NCBI GenBank assembly: GCA_016801845.1
Contig: CM028908.1
Span: 17,518,047 to 17,582,046 of the forward strand
DNA from: Polydactylus sextarius
Taxonomy: Eukaryota > Chordata > Actinopteri > Polynemidae
Length of the DNA stretch: 64,000 nucleotides
Reading direction: 5' to 3'
This document shows positions 13,261-26,487 of the stretch, piece by piece; positions within the stretch are counted from its first letter, which is position 1; each line of letters opens with the position of its first letter. The notes below the pieces were generated by a model. The model saw only the letters and a list, made by a program, of their open reading frames with translations, made no database searches and was not told where the DNA came from. Position numbers and translations under genes: made by a program.

Positions 13261-13789
13261 AGAGACAGATGTCGCCCTCGCTGGCCCCGGCAGATTGATA
13301 GCTTCTGGCCCAGTTCCATGCCAGGCTCTGACCCCTCTGTCCTCTGCTGTAATTTATAGTCTGCGTTTTGCCAGATTTAAGCACTACTCTGTGGCCATCA
13401 TGGCTCGAGAAGGGAGAATGACCTTCCTGGGATGGGAGCAAAATTAGACCCCTGCAGCTCCCAGCCACCCCGGGGGTAAATAAGCAAGTGCCCTCCATAT
13501 TAGCAGGATCTCTGACAACATGTTAATGGGACAGGTCTCCCTGTATATTTGTCAGTTTGGTGCGTGCTGGGTTTCTTTCCTCATATGTTAGCTCCTGCAG
13601 TTTCTTCACATACACTATTATGTCCTGTACATAGACCACAGCTGAGAGGTTGTCTGCCTCAATGAATCTTGGGTGATACCAAAGCTTCTGATTTTGGCCT
13701 CTCGCAGTAAAACAGTCTCAACAAACCAATGTTATTCTGAAGTCAGTTCTAATCAGTTAGTGAACTCGACAAAAGCATGCACTGCGCAG

Positions 13790-13794
<5 letters not shown>

Positions 13795-13824
<30 letters not shown>
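13795..13824. repeat. (TG)n microsatellite
   Basis: Perfect TG run of about 30 bp on the sense strand of intron 1. Confidence 0.95.
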
Positions 13825-13825
<1 letters not shown>

Positions 13826-15039
13826 TTCCAGATTTACTAAGACTTTTGTGCCTTGTTTCAAACACTGATAAAAAAAGGGGGAAAAAGCATGGAAGTGCAG
13901 TTTGCTTGCCACGTAATGCACAACGGGCATGTAATCACTGAATTCCCCACATCTATGCAGATTTTTTTTAAAGCCGCCGAAAACCTGATTACAAATCTCA
14001 AGTATTTCTCTATAAAAATAAAAATATATAACTAAGAAAGCAGCGAGGCATTTTAACATTGAAAAATGCAGATATTAGTCAGTTTTATGACTTTAAAAGT
14101 CAAAAACTCAGTTCGACGATTTCGTCAGTGCTCTGGGTGTGTTTGATGGGATGTGATTGACGGTGGCCTGACAACACGAGCAAAACCAAAATCTTGATTT
14201 GTGCACAGAGGGATGTTATATCACCTGTTTTTTTTTTCCAGCTCATTTCAAACCAGCAAGAGTAGAAGTGATCATTCATGTAGTTCTCCATAGGGAGTAA
14301 AAAGTAAAACACTGATTGAAAAGATACGTTTTTAGTGCGTTTAAAGGAGGCGTTTGCAGAACGACAGGAAATAAAAGAGTGAACATTTGACGTTCTGCTG
14401 CATTTAGTCAGACGTCTGATTGCTTTATTTTTGTATTTACACCAGACAAAGAGCAAACATGGAGTTGTGGCAGCATTTATTAAATGTAATTTGAACATAC
14501 AGACGCTCCGTGGTGAGTGCACTCTTTTTGATAAGACATTTAATTCTGTGCCTTCTACTGTTTATTTGCCTTCTTTTTTCTAATGCATTTCATTGCATCA
14601 TTTGGCCAGCATTAATAATAAAGCAAATAATAATAAAACGAATAATTACTATTATTAGATTATTGCAGACAGATAAACTGTGTGTCTTTTATTAAAGATT
14701 ATATTTTTTTCAATATTTCCTCTATGTTCTTAAAACGTACTCCTCTGCACTTTTTTGTACCTTTTAAAGCTCTGCTTCACTCAGAGGACCAGCCTAGTTA
14801 CTTATTGCATGATTTGCTGCTGCCTTCATAAATCAGGCTCTAATTTTGGGCAGATTGTAGGCACAAATTAAATGAAAAGGGCACAGCACAAGTTTGCACT
14901 GTGGTTTCTTGTAAAGTAAATATGGCCCTGAGTGAGTGTGGAGTGTGCCCTCTTGTAGACTAACTTGGCCGACTAGCCGGTGGGCTCAGCTGGGTTTGTG
15001 CTTGGCCATTCAGAGCGTTACCTCAATGCACAAATCAGC

Positions 15040-15190
15040 CCAGGGAATGATCTGGACAGAAAGCCTTCAGCAAATTATTACAGATTTGCAATTTAATGGC
15101 TTCTGAGGTCTCTCCCAGCCCCATGCAGGTTCCCAATGAGACAGAGCCTATTAGTTTGGTCCTTTAATCACAGAACAGGAGATGGGAATC
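15040..15190. promoter_or_regulatory. Candidate conserved noncoding element
   Basis: A non-repetitive block between microsatellite-rich flanks, with clustered homeodomain-like AT cores (AAATTATTACAG, CAATTTAATGG) and CAATGAG/ATTAG motifs. Its complexity resembles vertebrate developmental enhancers. No alignment was possible, so this is inference from texture only. Confidence 0.2.
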
Positions 15191-15346
15191 CTGGCCAAAC
15201 CTATACATACCCCACTTCACTTGGTGTGGAATGATTTCATGGGGTTTATAGATAGGGACAGAGAAGTCTGTGTGCCCGCGCATGCGTGAGACTATGAGCA
15301 CGGGCTAGTTGATAAGCTTAGCCTTCCCCAGAGCAACAGCAGCACA

Positions 15347-15348
<2 letters not shown>

Positions 15349-15439
<91 letters not shown>
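15349..15439. repeat. (TG)n microsatellite
   Basis: About 90 bp of uninterrupted TG on the sense strand of intron 1. Confidence 0.96.
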
Positions 15440-15441
<2 letters not shown>

Positions 15442-16904
15442 TATAGAGTGAGAGAGAAAAACAACGTGTTCCTCCATGGATTGTTCATCAATACCATGAG
15501 GACACAGTGGGCAGTAGCAATTAATTTAGTGAGGGCTCTACCCAAAGCTAACAAAAGTCCATTTCACAAACTAAATTTATTACATTTTAAGTTTAAATTG
15601 AATATGCAAAAGGTGTTAAGGTTTAAATTTTCTTTATGTCTAATATCAAATCAAGTGTCAAATATAACTAAGTTTATATTTTAAAAACATTAGCAGGTTC
15701 ATTTTTTTTTAATTCAGGTGATCCAGCAGATTGACCTGTTATAGACTGAGCAGTAAAAAGAAAAAAAACTCTCTCCTTTACGCCAGTGAGTAAAAACATT
15801 TTTGTTGTGATTTATTATGCGTTAAATAGCAGTTTGGTTCCAGAGCTAAGCTGCCATGTTTTGGTCCATTATAGATTTACAGTACAAGATTTTTTAAAGA
15901 GGCTGAAAGAATGCATTTCAGATAATGACATAACTTTTGTGATACTATTTACAACAGACAAACGCCTGGCTTTTCACGGGGTGTTAAAGTGAATCTTTTC
16001 CCATAGCTATAGTTGCCCTGATTAATGTGCCATCGATGCAAAATGTAAAAACTATCACTCCAATCTGCCTCTCAATGTCCCAATTTGTCCAAGAGGAAGC
16101 CAAGCTTTCTAAATGAGCTGGATAAAAGTGACTGCCAAAGGGGATGAATATATATAATTATCAGTGGTTGGAGCGCCAACAAAGGAACTTTGAAAATCAA
16201 CTTTTGTGCGCCAAAGGCTTCATTAGTCTGACGACAACAAAATGTCCCTTCCATTTGCAGACAGAAAGACACAGGTATCTGTAAAGCTATTAAAAGCACA
16301 CAGTCAAGCAGCCTTGTGAAGCTCAACCACTATCTGTTTGGGATTAGACGCTACTTAACACTCTAGCGTTAATATGCGAATGTGTTAATGTTATGTTAGA
16401 GAATTATTATGTGATTTAAGAAATGGCTGACTGCTGTTTTGTTGGTCTTACGCATTGACACGTTAGAAAGGACGGATAACTGTGTTTACTTTGCATATGG
16501 AAATCCCTGAATGTCTTTCATGTGTCCTTCCTATAGCGACTAGTGGTCCATGTTAGCTTTGCAAACATCTTAATTGTGTTAAATGGAGGAAAAAGGGGGA
16601 AAGATTAAAAGCCATTAATGTGTGTTGTGTGAGGGTGTGCTATTCCCGGGACGGTGCTTTTGTTCACTTTGGCAAAGCAGATGAGAGAGTTTCACCTTGA
16701 AACTCAATGCACACCAGAAACATTGTCATTGTGCTCTGCTCTCTCTCACTCTCACCGTTTTATACACTGTCAGACTCACGTTCTTCATCTTTGCATTTCT
16801 TTTTGTGATCGCCTTTCTCCATCCTTCTCCCTCTTTGTACATTTCTCCCATTTTCTCTCTGTCTATCTCTTTTCTTGCGTCTCCCTTTGTACCACTGTTT
16901 CTCT

Positions 16905-16950
16905 ATCGCTTTCTCTCTCTCTCTCTCTCTCTCTCCCTGTCTGTCTGTCT
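16905..16950. repeat. (CT)n followed by (CTGT)n
   Basis: CT run of about 30 bp grading into CTGT units, within a wider pyrimidine-rich region (16740-16950). Confidence 0.88.
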
Positions 16951-17019
16951 AAGCGTCAGATAAGCTCACTGGGGGAGACTTTAGAGGACTCTCCATCTGT
17001 GTATAAATAGCTCTGGATG

Positions 17020-17290
17020 AATTATTGAGGGACCTGGGGTTGCTAATAATCCCGCAGGACCCATCTGACAATGACACAGAAGATGGAGGGAAAACAATTA
17101 CGCAGGCTTTCTCCTTCAGAAGAGTGGGAATAGGAGTGAGGAGGGGGGGACTCAGCGGCCTCTGGGAGCCTCCTCGTGGGGCCCAACATCTTGGCTAATA
17201 AACCCAATTAAGTCTCCGGAATCAATCGGAGCCCCGGGGGCGTCCTCTCTCTTCCTTCCCCGGACAGCGTGCAACAACAGGAAGTGTAAT
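17020..17290. promoter_or_regulatory. Candidate conserved noncoding element
   Basis: About 270 bp of complex, moderately GC-rich sequence without simple repeats, containing GCTAATAA, AACAATTACG, CCAATTAAG and a CAATCGG/CCGGAATC inverted motif near 17217. It stands out from the repeat-laden intron around it. No reading frame in it resembles a CELF exon. Regulatory function is only a guess. Confidence 0.2.
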
Positions 17291-17603
17291 GATTCATGTT
17301 CCCCCTTCTGCGTTTGGATCGTCCTCTCATCTCCATCTTGCAGGTTGGCAAGGCAGACGGGACAGGACAGGATGTCCGCCGAGGCCGGATAATAGGACAG
17401 GGAGAGGAAAGGAGAAGAGAGGAGAGTGGAGTGGAGAGGAGAGGTGCACTGAGGAATATTAATGGGAGTGTTTATCCTGTAAGTGTTTTACCAGGGGGAC
17501 GAGACATGGGACCACTCCCATGTCAGAAGTAAGGCACTTTGTCTTCTTAGTGAAACATGATTAATCTGCAGACAGATTTTTGATTAATCGGTTTAGCCAG
17601 CTG

Positions 17604-17652
17604 CTATCTATCTATCTAGCTATCTGCCTATCTATCTTTCTATCAAACTATC
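17604..17652. repeat. (TATC)n arm of an inverted tetranucleotide pair
   Basis: Imperfect TATC units running into the opposite-orientation GATA block that starts about 9 bp later. Confidence 0.85.
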
Positions 17653-17660
17653 TGGAAATA

Positions 17661-17798
<138 letters not shown>

Positions 17799-18700
17799 CT
17801 CTCCAGTCGACCATATGTTTCAGTTAAGTCCCATCATTTGTGTACATTGTGATTAATTTGCTAAGTCTGCTGCCATTGCACTACATCACATTTTGATTTT
17901 ATTGAACCATCAAGAACCAACCAAGCATAAAAACTTTATAGTAATTTTGCGGATTTGTCAAAAGGTAGATCAAAAATAAGCCCTCTACACACCTTTTTTT
18001 CAGTCCAGCACAAACCTTTTTTTAATCTATATACAGTATAAGGAAAATAATGGCTAGTATTAATAAAATGTCTAACTATTAACTGCAGACCACTGACCAA
18101 AGGTAAAATTCTGCCTCAGTCAAACGTGCCACATGCTCCGACTTCAGCACCTTAACTTTGTCTCTCATTGTGTTTAAATACAATGATGCACAATCATCAA
18201 TGTGGATGTAATTCCTATAGATATGTCTTCTTTGTGTTTTAAAGAACTGATGTACATGAGAGTAACCCAAATCACTTTAGAGATGAAGGAAGACTTTCGG
18301 ACTCAAAGTGCTGTGTAGTGTGGTTTTCAGAGACGAGTGTTAGCGTCCCATGACAGTCTCAACACTGTTTCAAAGGTTTTTCCACTCTGCCAAGTATAAG
18401 GTTCCCAAATGAAACACTGAACTGTTGTAATTTGGGCATTGAAAATCCTCCCAAAAAAGTCCATCTGTTATCTGTCCAACAATATTATATTAGTCAGCAT
18501 CAGTACATTTCCCAAAGTGTCCGACCTCATACGTAATAGTGCAGACTTTTGGTTCATCCTAGGAGTCGTTCCGCGTTTAATAATTCATATCTTGAAAAGC
18601 TAAATTTGGGTCTCCCAAAACATTTCCTGACAAAATGGCTGAGGTAGGATGAGAGTGAGGTGATTGGTCTGTCTGGATATTGGGGACAGCTCAAGTCACA

Positions 18701-18756
18701 GTGTGTGTGTGTATGTGTGTGTGTGTGTGCACGCGCACACACACACACACACACAC
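18701..18756. repeat. Palindromic (TG)n-CG-(CA)n repeat
   Basis: A TG arm (18701-18732, one TA step) is followed by a CACGCG centre and a CA arm to 18756. The arms are mutually complementary, giving a hairpin-prone block. Confidence 0.93.
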
Positions 18757-18953
18757 TTTTGCAACAACAACAGTACAAACGCTACTTCACAACATGGGAG
18801 CTCAAGCATCACATGTAAGCCCAGTTTATATGTGTACAAGAGTGTGTCCATGTTTAAATGTGTGTATGTTAAATGTGTGTTTTCTGTCACGACCTTCGAG
18901 GGATGGAGAGATGGGGAGGGGGAGGTTTATGAAGGGTGGGGGAGCTCGGGGGC

Positions 18954-18987
18954 ATGTGTGTGCGTGTGTGCATGCGTGCGTGTGTGC

Positions 18988-19046
<59 letters not shown>
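18954..19046. repeat. (TG)n microsatellite with CG/CA interruptions
   Basis: About 90 bp of TG on the sense strand. The 5' third has CG and CA steps and the 3' part is pure. Confidence 0.94.
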
Positions 19047-19234
19047 GGGCACTGTCCTAATGATGCATTTTCTACTCCATTGATTCAGTGGCTCTGCTCT
19101 CCAGTAAATCCTTCACATGCAACACATTAAAGCTGGCCCTTTTTCCTCCTTCGCCAATCGATTAGCACAGCTTAGAGACGGCCACTCTGGGAAGCAGGGC
19201 GAGAGATGGGACTTGTTATCTTGTGAGACTCACA

Positions 19235-19256
19235 TACACACACACACACACACACA
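19235..19256. repeat. (CA)n microsatellite
   Basis: Short CA run on the sense strand. Confidence 0.9.
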
Positions 19257-19329
19257 TGCTCACACGTGTGCTTGAACACTCACACACCAATATTATTTGA
19301 AGATCCATATTCTTTTCTGCACCTTGTTT

Positions 19330-19334
<5 letters not shown>

Positions 19335-19406
<72 letters not shown>

Positions 19407-19410
19407 TGTG

Positions 19411-19456
<46 letters not shown>
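19335..19456. repeat. Compound (TA)n(TG)n(TA)n microsatellite
   Basis: About 40 bp of TA, then about 68 bp of TG with CG/CC steps, then about 14 bp of TA. It directly precedes the first copy of a short duplicated block (19467-19552). Confidence 0.95.
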
Positions 19457-19466
19457 ATGATATTGT

Positions 19467-19552
19467 GATAATCTACCAATGATTGTAAAGTGCATCATAG
19501 TTTGTGAGAAAATTTTTTAAGCATGTGTGCATTTGCTATTAATGCCTGTAAT
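19467..19552. repeat. Dispersed repeat, copy A, beside a TA/TG microsatellite
   Basis: Shares GATAATCTRCCAATGATT, AAAGTG, CATCATARTTTGTG and CTATTAATGCCTRTAAT, in that order, with 23954-24017. Copy A has a 28-bp extra segment before CTATTAATG and lacks a 4-bp AGAG-type insertion present in copy B. The family is unidentified. Confidence 0.85.
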
Positions 19553-22500
19553 CTCTGGACTGCTACTTGCATTTCAGTCTGGAGGTTGCCCATACTCTTC
19601 TCTCTTGGTCTTAACTTGTTCTGTGTTTTTTTTTTTTTCTTTATAGCTTCCTACTGCGCTCAGTTTTCATTTTAATATGCATATTTTGCGGTAATTGGTG
19701 ATTTTCAGCTCATTGCTATACATCAGGTGATGTTTTTTTATATTCCCACAGTACTTAACCATACATTTTTTGAACAATCCATTCAGATTATTTTTCAACG
19801 TGTTGCTAAAAAGTACCATTCAAACACTCACAGTACATACATTTGGCAAAATGATATAACAATTTTGCATGAAATGCCCAGTTATTAAAATTTATTTGAC
19901 ACCTTCAAGTCAGTCAGGACTCAGTATTCACCCAGGATACATTATAATAACTTTTATTTGATGATCTTCATATTCTCATCTCAGAGAATAATTTAGTTAC
20001 AACTGCAGCCACTATTGTACTAAATTACTATGCCCTGCGCTTTTAAGAATGGACTAAAAAATGCAACAGATATACACCAGTGCTGTCCCTATGAGTTTCA
20101 TTCGTCACCTCGTTATTAACTTTTGTTCTGTCTTTTCCATAGTGGCTTTCGTAGTGTGCGTTTCTATATTACAGATTCTTCTCATTCCCCTGAAGAGAGG
20201 GACTAAAGGATCTGCATATAGTTGCCTATAGCAGAGCTAGAACTGCTATTACGCTCCATTATAAATGAATTCACCTCCTCTTTCATAACACTGCCCCTTA
20301 GTTCTGCCTCACTCTGCTGAAATAATACCATACTCAAGACCAGCATTCATTAGTCCCTGAAACAGCTCCTGAATTTTTAAGGCCTGTTTGACAATGAAAA
20401 AAACTTGATGTGGACTCTGAGCAGTAATTGAAGTTTTTTTTTTTTTTTTTCTCTCCCTCTCCCTGTTCACACTGAGTACAGTGCCATTCTCCAAGCTCGT
20501 ATTGTGGGCTTCAAAGTGCTTTTTTATTTAATCATGGTTTACAGCTGCCAATTAAAGATTTTAAAATGATACGGGGAGAAAGTTGGAGTGTTCCTGGAGA
20601 CCTTGGCTGTGTCCCTTAAAATAGCCTCTATCCTCTGTCTATTTTTTCCATGGTGAGTAATGATCTGAAAGGTCAGCAAAGGTGAAGGGGATATGAGCGA
20701 CTGCTGCTCACTTTATTGAATTACTATTCCTTGCAGAACCAAAAGTATGGGGGCTTGTCTGGGTTTTCCACTCTGATACCACCGTCAGTTAGAGATATTT
20801 AATTTGGAGCTGTCTGCACTTTTAACTGTATGTGTGTCACTCACACAAAACACTTAAAGATAATTATGAATATTTGCGCTGTAATAATGAAAGTGGTCTG
20901 ATGTGTTCAACATGTGAGAAAAGATTCCAAAGCAGATACACAGTCATGTTTTCACAGTATAGTTTACTCTTCAAGGTAAGATTTTCTACATTGCAACCAT
21001 CGATTTTTCTTCTTTATTTTTATGGTCTTGGAAATCAGACATAAAGTGAACTGTAATAATTACATGGTTCATATTGAGTGTCCCATTTACAGACATACAA
21101 GGGCAACTGTGTCATTCTCAAATCAAACTGTGTTAATATGGCACTTATTATTATTCCTCTTTGGCACTCAGTGGTACTCGTTTTTACCGTGCAACTAAAA
21201 GACCAAGGCTTTATACGCAATTTCTGTGAACACAATAAGTCAAGAATTTTCATCTTTACTCTGACCCATTTCAAGAGTGAATGAAAGAGTTTTATCTAAG
21301 CCTTGGCACTCACAAAAATCCAGTTAGAACGTTCTTGTCTTAAGGTCAATCTTTTAAAAAGGAGGGAAAAAAACATTCTTCTGTTTATTGAGCAAAGGCT
21401 GTCCTTGGTCAAACCTTTCAGGCGGAGATAAGTGTTAACAGAACTGAGGTAGGGGGAGACGTGGAGATTTCTATTGACTGACTGAAATTGGACAGCCTCA
21501 AACAAAGTTTCATGCCAAAGTTTTTTGAGGCAAAGTTCCAGGGCTATGCAGCGTGGAGTTTCAGCTGCGCTGTGGATAAAGCTTTTTTAATGCTATTGAC
21601 TCTTTTTAGGCTCTTACCAAGATGTTCTGAAATATTTAAATGATCACTGGGAGTTTCTCTCCGTCTGTGGCTGGGAATAAAGGGATAGAGTGAGAGGAGG
21701 GAACTTTTTATGTCAGCCTTTTACAATCCCTGAATTAATAGGCACAAGATAATTAGAGAATTCTGTGCAATAACATTGTCCCTGAGCTCTCTAGTCTTGG
21801 GTGGCGTCAGGCAATGCATGCTAGTAAAAAAGTACATGTGTCCAGTAATACTTCAAAGCACTGATTCAAGAATGCATTAGTAGATTTACTTTTAGTACAA
21901 TCATAATTAATTTCAAAGGAGAATTTAAAGATTGGAGTGTCCCTATCCGGGGCTGTAGCTAGTACTAAGGTCACGTAGGTCATCGTCTCTGTACTGTATC
22001 TGGAAATTAGTTCACTTTAATGACTTGAAGAAGAATTTATATTGTGTGGCTTAAAGTGATCTTAAATTAAAGTAAATGTGATAATGAGGTTTAATTGGTT
22101 GAGCATATGTTACATATGTTGAAATACAACATTGCCACTGAAGACTGAAAGTATCACATGACTATATGTATGTGAAAGGACACAAAGAGACTTATCATCC
22201 AACTGTGCTCTTCCACTGAGAGCTATGTAGCATTTTAGCACCTTTTCAGTCATTATCTTGGTATTAAGACAAATTTCCTCTTGGTGTTTACTTTCATTGG
22301 TCTCATCAGTGTCGTTTCCAGCTGTTTTAGTAATTTAGTAATAAAATCCTCAAAAACCCTTCTTTTAGCTCTGGTAAATGGCTAACAAACTTAGCAATAT
22401 TCTGGAGTAGCTTAGTAGTAGCTTAAGAAACAGATATATTTTTCTCCAGAGTTCTCAGGAGAGTGGATATTCACCAGACTGATACAAACGTGAATAAATG

Positions 22501-23094
22501 CTCATGTTACTTTATATCTGCTGGATATATAAATAGACTGTTTACTAACATGTTAATTTATAGCTAATATTTCTGCCCCCAAGTGGTTGTAGGTTTTAAA
22601 GTCAATCAACCAAAAAATAGCTGAAAATCCAAATTGATTTTTTTTTTTTTTTCAGTTTTGCATATGATTATCTGGCAAAATATTACAAGTTACTAACAAA
22701 TGTTCATTACTTGTACGAGAGTACCTAAACATACCCAAACAACATACCCAAACAAACATAGATAGTTTGGTTTTCAAATATACTGAGACTAAGTTTTAAT
22801 GCAAAATGACATCTGTTACATGTAAAAATAAGATGAAATATAGTTTCTCAGCAGTCAACTTGTTGGGAAACTACATCAAGCAAAGACAGATCATCAAGTC
22901 AAGGTTTCTCCTGTAGTTAACAAGGTCAAAGCGCCATGTGGTCCGACATAGCTGTCGTTTAAATGAGGCCTGGTGACAGTTGGTGGATTTCACCACTAAA
23001 GCTTCATGTCTATTATTCTTCCCTTCACCAGTAAGTATTCATAGTCTCTACCATTCCCTTGCTACTTTCTTTCATCTTCCCCCCTTTTTCTTCT

Positions 23095-23175
23095 TTCTCA
23101 CTCTCTCTCTCTCTCTCTGTCTCTTACTCGTTTTCGGTTTCTCTCTCTCCCTCTCCCTCTCTCTCTGTGGGTGTG
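23095..23175. repeat. CT-rich polypyrimidine tract
   Basis: Mixed CT/CCT repeat with interruptions. A similar but less regular tract continues at 23265-23390. Confidence 0.85.
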
Positions 23176-23859
23176 TGTCCCTTTAGGGTGTCTGCAGCGG
23201 TTGAGATAAGAAGCGAGTGTAGGACACAGGGGGATGGTGTTCACAGAAGCTAGGTGATCTTATCTACTCTCTCTCCCTCTCCCTGTCTTACCGAGCATCC
23301 CTCGCTGTTCTGCTTTTCCTCTCTGCTGTTCTCCCCCTTCCTTTTTTCCTCCATTGCCCTTCTTTTTCCTCTCCTCTCCTCCCTCTCTCACTCACATACA
23401 CACACTCACACACATTCTCTCAGATGCACTCTGTGCTGCTGTTGATTTGAATTTGAAGTGATGGGAAACCAAATTGGCAGCATTGACAGCAGAAACAAAC
23501 AGCTTATCTCTCTCTCCTGGGCCAATATGGGTCTTAGTCAGATACTAGAGCTGCTGCCAGCATCTGACTTGTGACAATGATGATAAATTGAACGTTTGTT
23601 GACTGTCACTCTCCGTGTGTGTGTGTATGTGAGAGAGTGTGTGTGTGCTTGCCCTCTCCATACGTGTGTGAACAAACTAAGTGGTTGAACGTGACTAAAT
23701 AAAAAAGTACTGAAGTTAAGCACAGTTTTAAGGTTGTTGTACTTTACTTTTTACTTTACTTTTCCATTTTATTTTATATTCTTCAACTTCACCACATTTC
23801 AAAGACAAATCTATTGTATTTAGTAGCATTTAGCAGTACTACTAACTAACTACTATCTA

Positions 23860-23861
<2 letters not shown>

Positions 23862-23927
<66 letters not shown>

Positions 23928-23951
23928 TAGATATATATATATATATATATA
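23862..23951. repeat. (TA)n microsatellite
   Basis: About 90 bp of AT alternation with a GATAGATA interruption near 23925. It directly precedes copy B of the duplicated block. Confidence 0.95.
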
Positions 23952-23953
23952 GT

Positions 23954-24017
23954 AGATAATCTGCCAATGATTTTAAAGTGAGAGTGCATCATAATTTGTG
24001 CTATTAATGCCTATAAT
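23954..24017. repeat. Dispersed repeat, copy B, beside a TA microsatellite
   Basis: Second copy of the block at 19467-19552, same orientation, again abutting an AT microsatellite on its 5' side. See copy A for shared words. Confidence 0.85.
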
Positions 24018-24869
24018 TAGTTACACACACAGTATATATTCACATGTTTGTCTAAGGCTTTTCTTTAGCATATGTATTGAGCTACCGACTACGACAGGCA
24101 CAGAAAACTACTCCCTACAACCTGTCAGTTGTAGTAGATTTTTTTAATAAGACGTTGTGAGTGCATGGTCAGCATTTTAAACCTGTAGGTCAACAGGATG
24201 CCCTCAGCTGGAAATGCTGAACGTCATGTGCTGCAATTTTGAATGCATGAAAACTAATTAGCAAATGAGCAGTCAAATAAAAAAAAAACTGTAAAAAAAA
24301 AAAAAAAAAAAATAAAATGGCTAGGTGGTTTAAAAGTACAGCTTCTGCCACTCCAAGTGCTTGTAGTGTTATGAATGGATATCTACTAAAAAGAAACAAG
24401 GGACCCAACATAAAATATCACTAATTCCAAAATCACTGTTTATGGAAAAGAAACTATGCAATGTAACTAAAGTTACACTACTGGATTTTGTTCCATAGCA
24501 AGTGTAGGAAGTGCCAGTGCATTGGTTAAGCTTATTAAAACATAGTAGTAGTGTATATAAACATATTTCCTAGGTGACAAGGGATAGCTGAGCTCATGCA
24601 TATGTGGGGGTACATTAAAAAATTGGTAAACCGCTCAATATCCATTGAAAATGCATACAACATTGAAATGCAGCACACACATTCATGCATCAGTAGTAAA
24701 TATTACATATTTGGACCGGTTCACATTGATTGATATTGATTGATATTCCTCTGCATAATGAGTGAAGCATTTTTTTTTCATTGTGCTGTTGCTAGATCTG
24801 AAATACCTCCTCCACCCTTGAATGTACTGGCTACATTTGGTGCCTGTGCATGTGAGTGAGTGTCAGGAG

Positions 24870-25080
24870 TGTGAATCAGAGGCTCGCATGCATTTCCTGT
24901 GGGACAGCACCGGCATGTAGCGTTAACACGACAGGCCCGGAGAGGATGAGGAGGTAGCCAAGCTGTCAGCGGCCAGCTCCCACTTCGCCTAATGAGAGAG
25001 AGCCCCGTTAATTAAAAACACCAACAGGCGGAGCTCCCCAGCGTCCCGCCATCAGGACGACCCGGGGTTAAAGACACAGA
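24870..25080. promoter_or_regulatory. Candidate conserved noncoding element
   Basis: Complex, repeat-poor stretch with CCTAATGAG, a TTAATTAA palindrome and locally raised GC, in an otherwise AT-rich intron. No exon signature. A regulatory role is inferred from texture only. Confidence 0.2.
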
Positions 25081-26343
25081 GCGGAGAGGATGGGAGACAT
25101 GCTGCTTTTACATACAGTACATGGAGCTGCCCTGAACAAACAGTAGCCCCCAGTATTCAAAAGGAACAAAGTGAAGTGCAGCGAAGAGCTATAAGAAGTG
25201 GGGGTGTGCTTTTTATAAACTGCACTGTTTGTGTTTTTGGGGGGGTTGGGTTTATGATAATTATCTAGTGCGTTGTCCTTGATAGTCTCATAACAAACTG
25301 TGGTTCTTTTGCTTCTTTGTGCTTGTGTTAGTTTCACAATGATTCTAAACACGTAGATTTATGTTATTCAAAATATTAAAAAAAGGGTCAAAGCCGGTAA
25401 AGTAAGAGACATTTTTTTCCCCTTCAAATATTTCACATTTCTACTAATAATGTCAACATTTTGCAAATCCGGAGATTAGTTGTTCCTTCTGCATGAATTT
25501 TATTTTATTTTACTGAATTCAATTGAATATAATTTAAATTTGAATTAATATTTTTTCATTTAGTTTTTTTCTTTCTAAAGTCTACAGTACAGCAGACATG
25601 CAAATCATCTGCATATATAATATGTGGGAAATTTGTCTGAAATTGAATCAGTCACTGCAGCCTATTGTGCAATTGTCTTTGTAAGTGTTTTATTAAACTG
25701 TCAGACACATGAATCATTAGCCTTGATCTGGAGATTGACAGTTTGTCAGCTCTCTGACAGTGGCGTGTGCCTCACTGTCAACAGGGGGTGGTGAGGGAAC
25801 AGCTTACACGTTCCCCGCGGCTCCCTTCTTCTTCTTCCTTGCCTCCTGTGTCTCCATCTTCCTTCCACCCCCACATGTCAGCGCAGGTGCTAACAAAACC
25901 GAGGATTGTGGGTAGTCTTGGAACATATGGAGCAGAGAGATGGAGAAATGAAGGGTGGAGGGAAGAGATGGGAGGGAGGGGTGAGAGAGAGGGAAGCTGT
26001 CAGGGAAATGTCTATCCCTGTCACAGCAGCCAGAAGAGTGCGATGGACGAATGGATAACTGCTATTGCAGACAGGGAGCAAGCGCAGTCAGGTTCGACGC
26101 TTGTGGCTCTCACGCAACAGAATGCATAAGTCACTAGAAACCGTTGTTTTTCGGTCCCACTTTCATTTCTCTCTTCCTGTGTGTGCATGGATTTCGTCTG
26201 TGTACACAGGAATGTTCAGTTTGTTCAGTTGCTGAAACGCTGTTCGTTGTGCACAAACACTCGCAGGCACACACACAAATATGAGCAAATTCCCAGTGTG
26301 GCCATGTAGACAGAGTTTCAGAGCTATGGCTGCAGGCTTACCT

Positions 26344-26368
26344 CTGTGTGTGTGTGTGTGTGTGTGTG
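26344..26368 (+). promoter_or_regulatory. celf4: UG-repeat tract upstream of celf4 exon 2
   Basis: (TG)12-type run followed by GTTGTTTTTTT, about 120 nt before exon 2. In the pre-mRNA this is UG-rich and of the kind bound by CELF proteins. The repeat is visible directly; regulatory use is inference. Confidence 0.45.
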
Positions 26369-26456
26369 AGTGAGTTGTTTTTTTGGCTAGTCTCTGATGA
26401 TTGGTGTACCCCCACTCCTGTGGCTGTCTCTCTTTCTCCGTCCCACAGCTCACATA

Positions 26457-26487
26457 ACGTAATTATTTCTCTCTCGATGTATTTCAG
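26457..26487 (+). other. celf4: Branch point, polypyrimidine tract and 3' splice site of celf4 exon 2
   Basis: A CATAAC branch candidate (A at 26457) lies 31 nt before the exon. It is followed by ATTATTTCTCTCTC and a TTTCAG acceptor at 26482-26487, with no intervening AG. The acceptor continues the split Gly codon from exon 1 in phase. Confidence 0.85.

Noticed and set aside
12944..13498. 184-codon open frame on the - strand, the longest in the window
   Set aside because: It lies opposite a polypurine tract; the translation is Ser/Leu/Pro/Phe-rich low complexity without a domain, and overlapping frames are equally open.
25767..26129. 120-codon + strand frame just before exon 2
   Set aside because: No homology I recognise, it overlaps an opposite-strand frame, and it is not joined in phase to exon 2.
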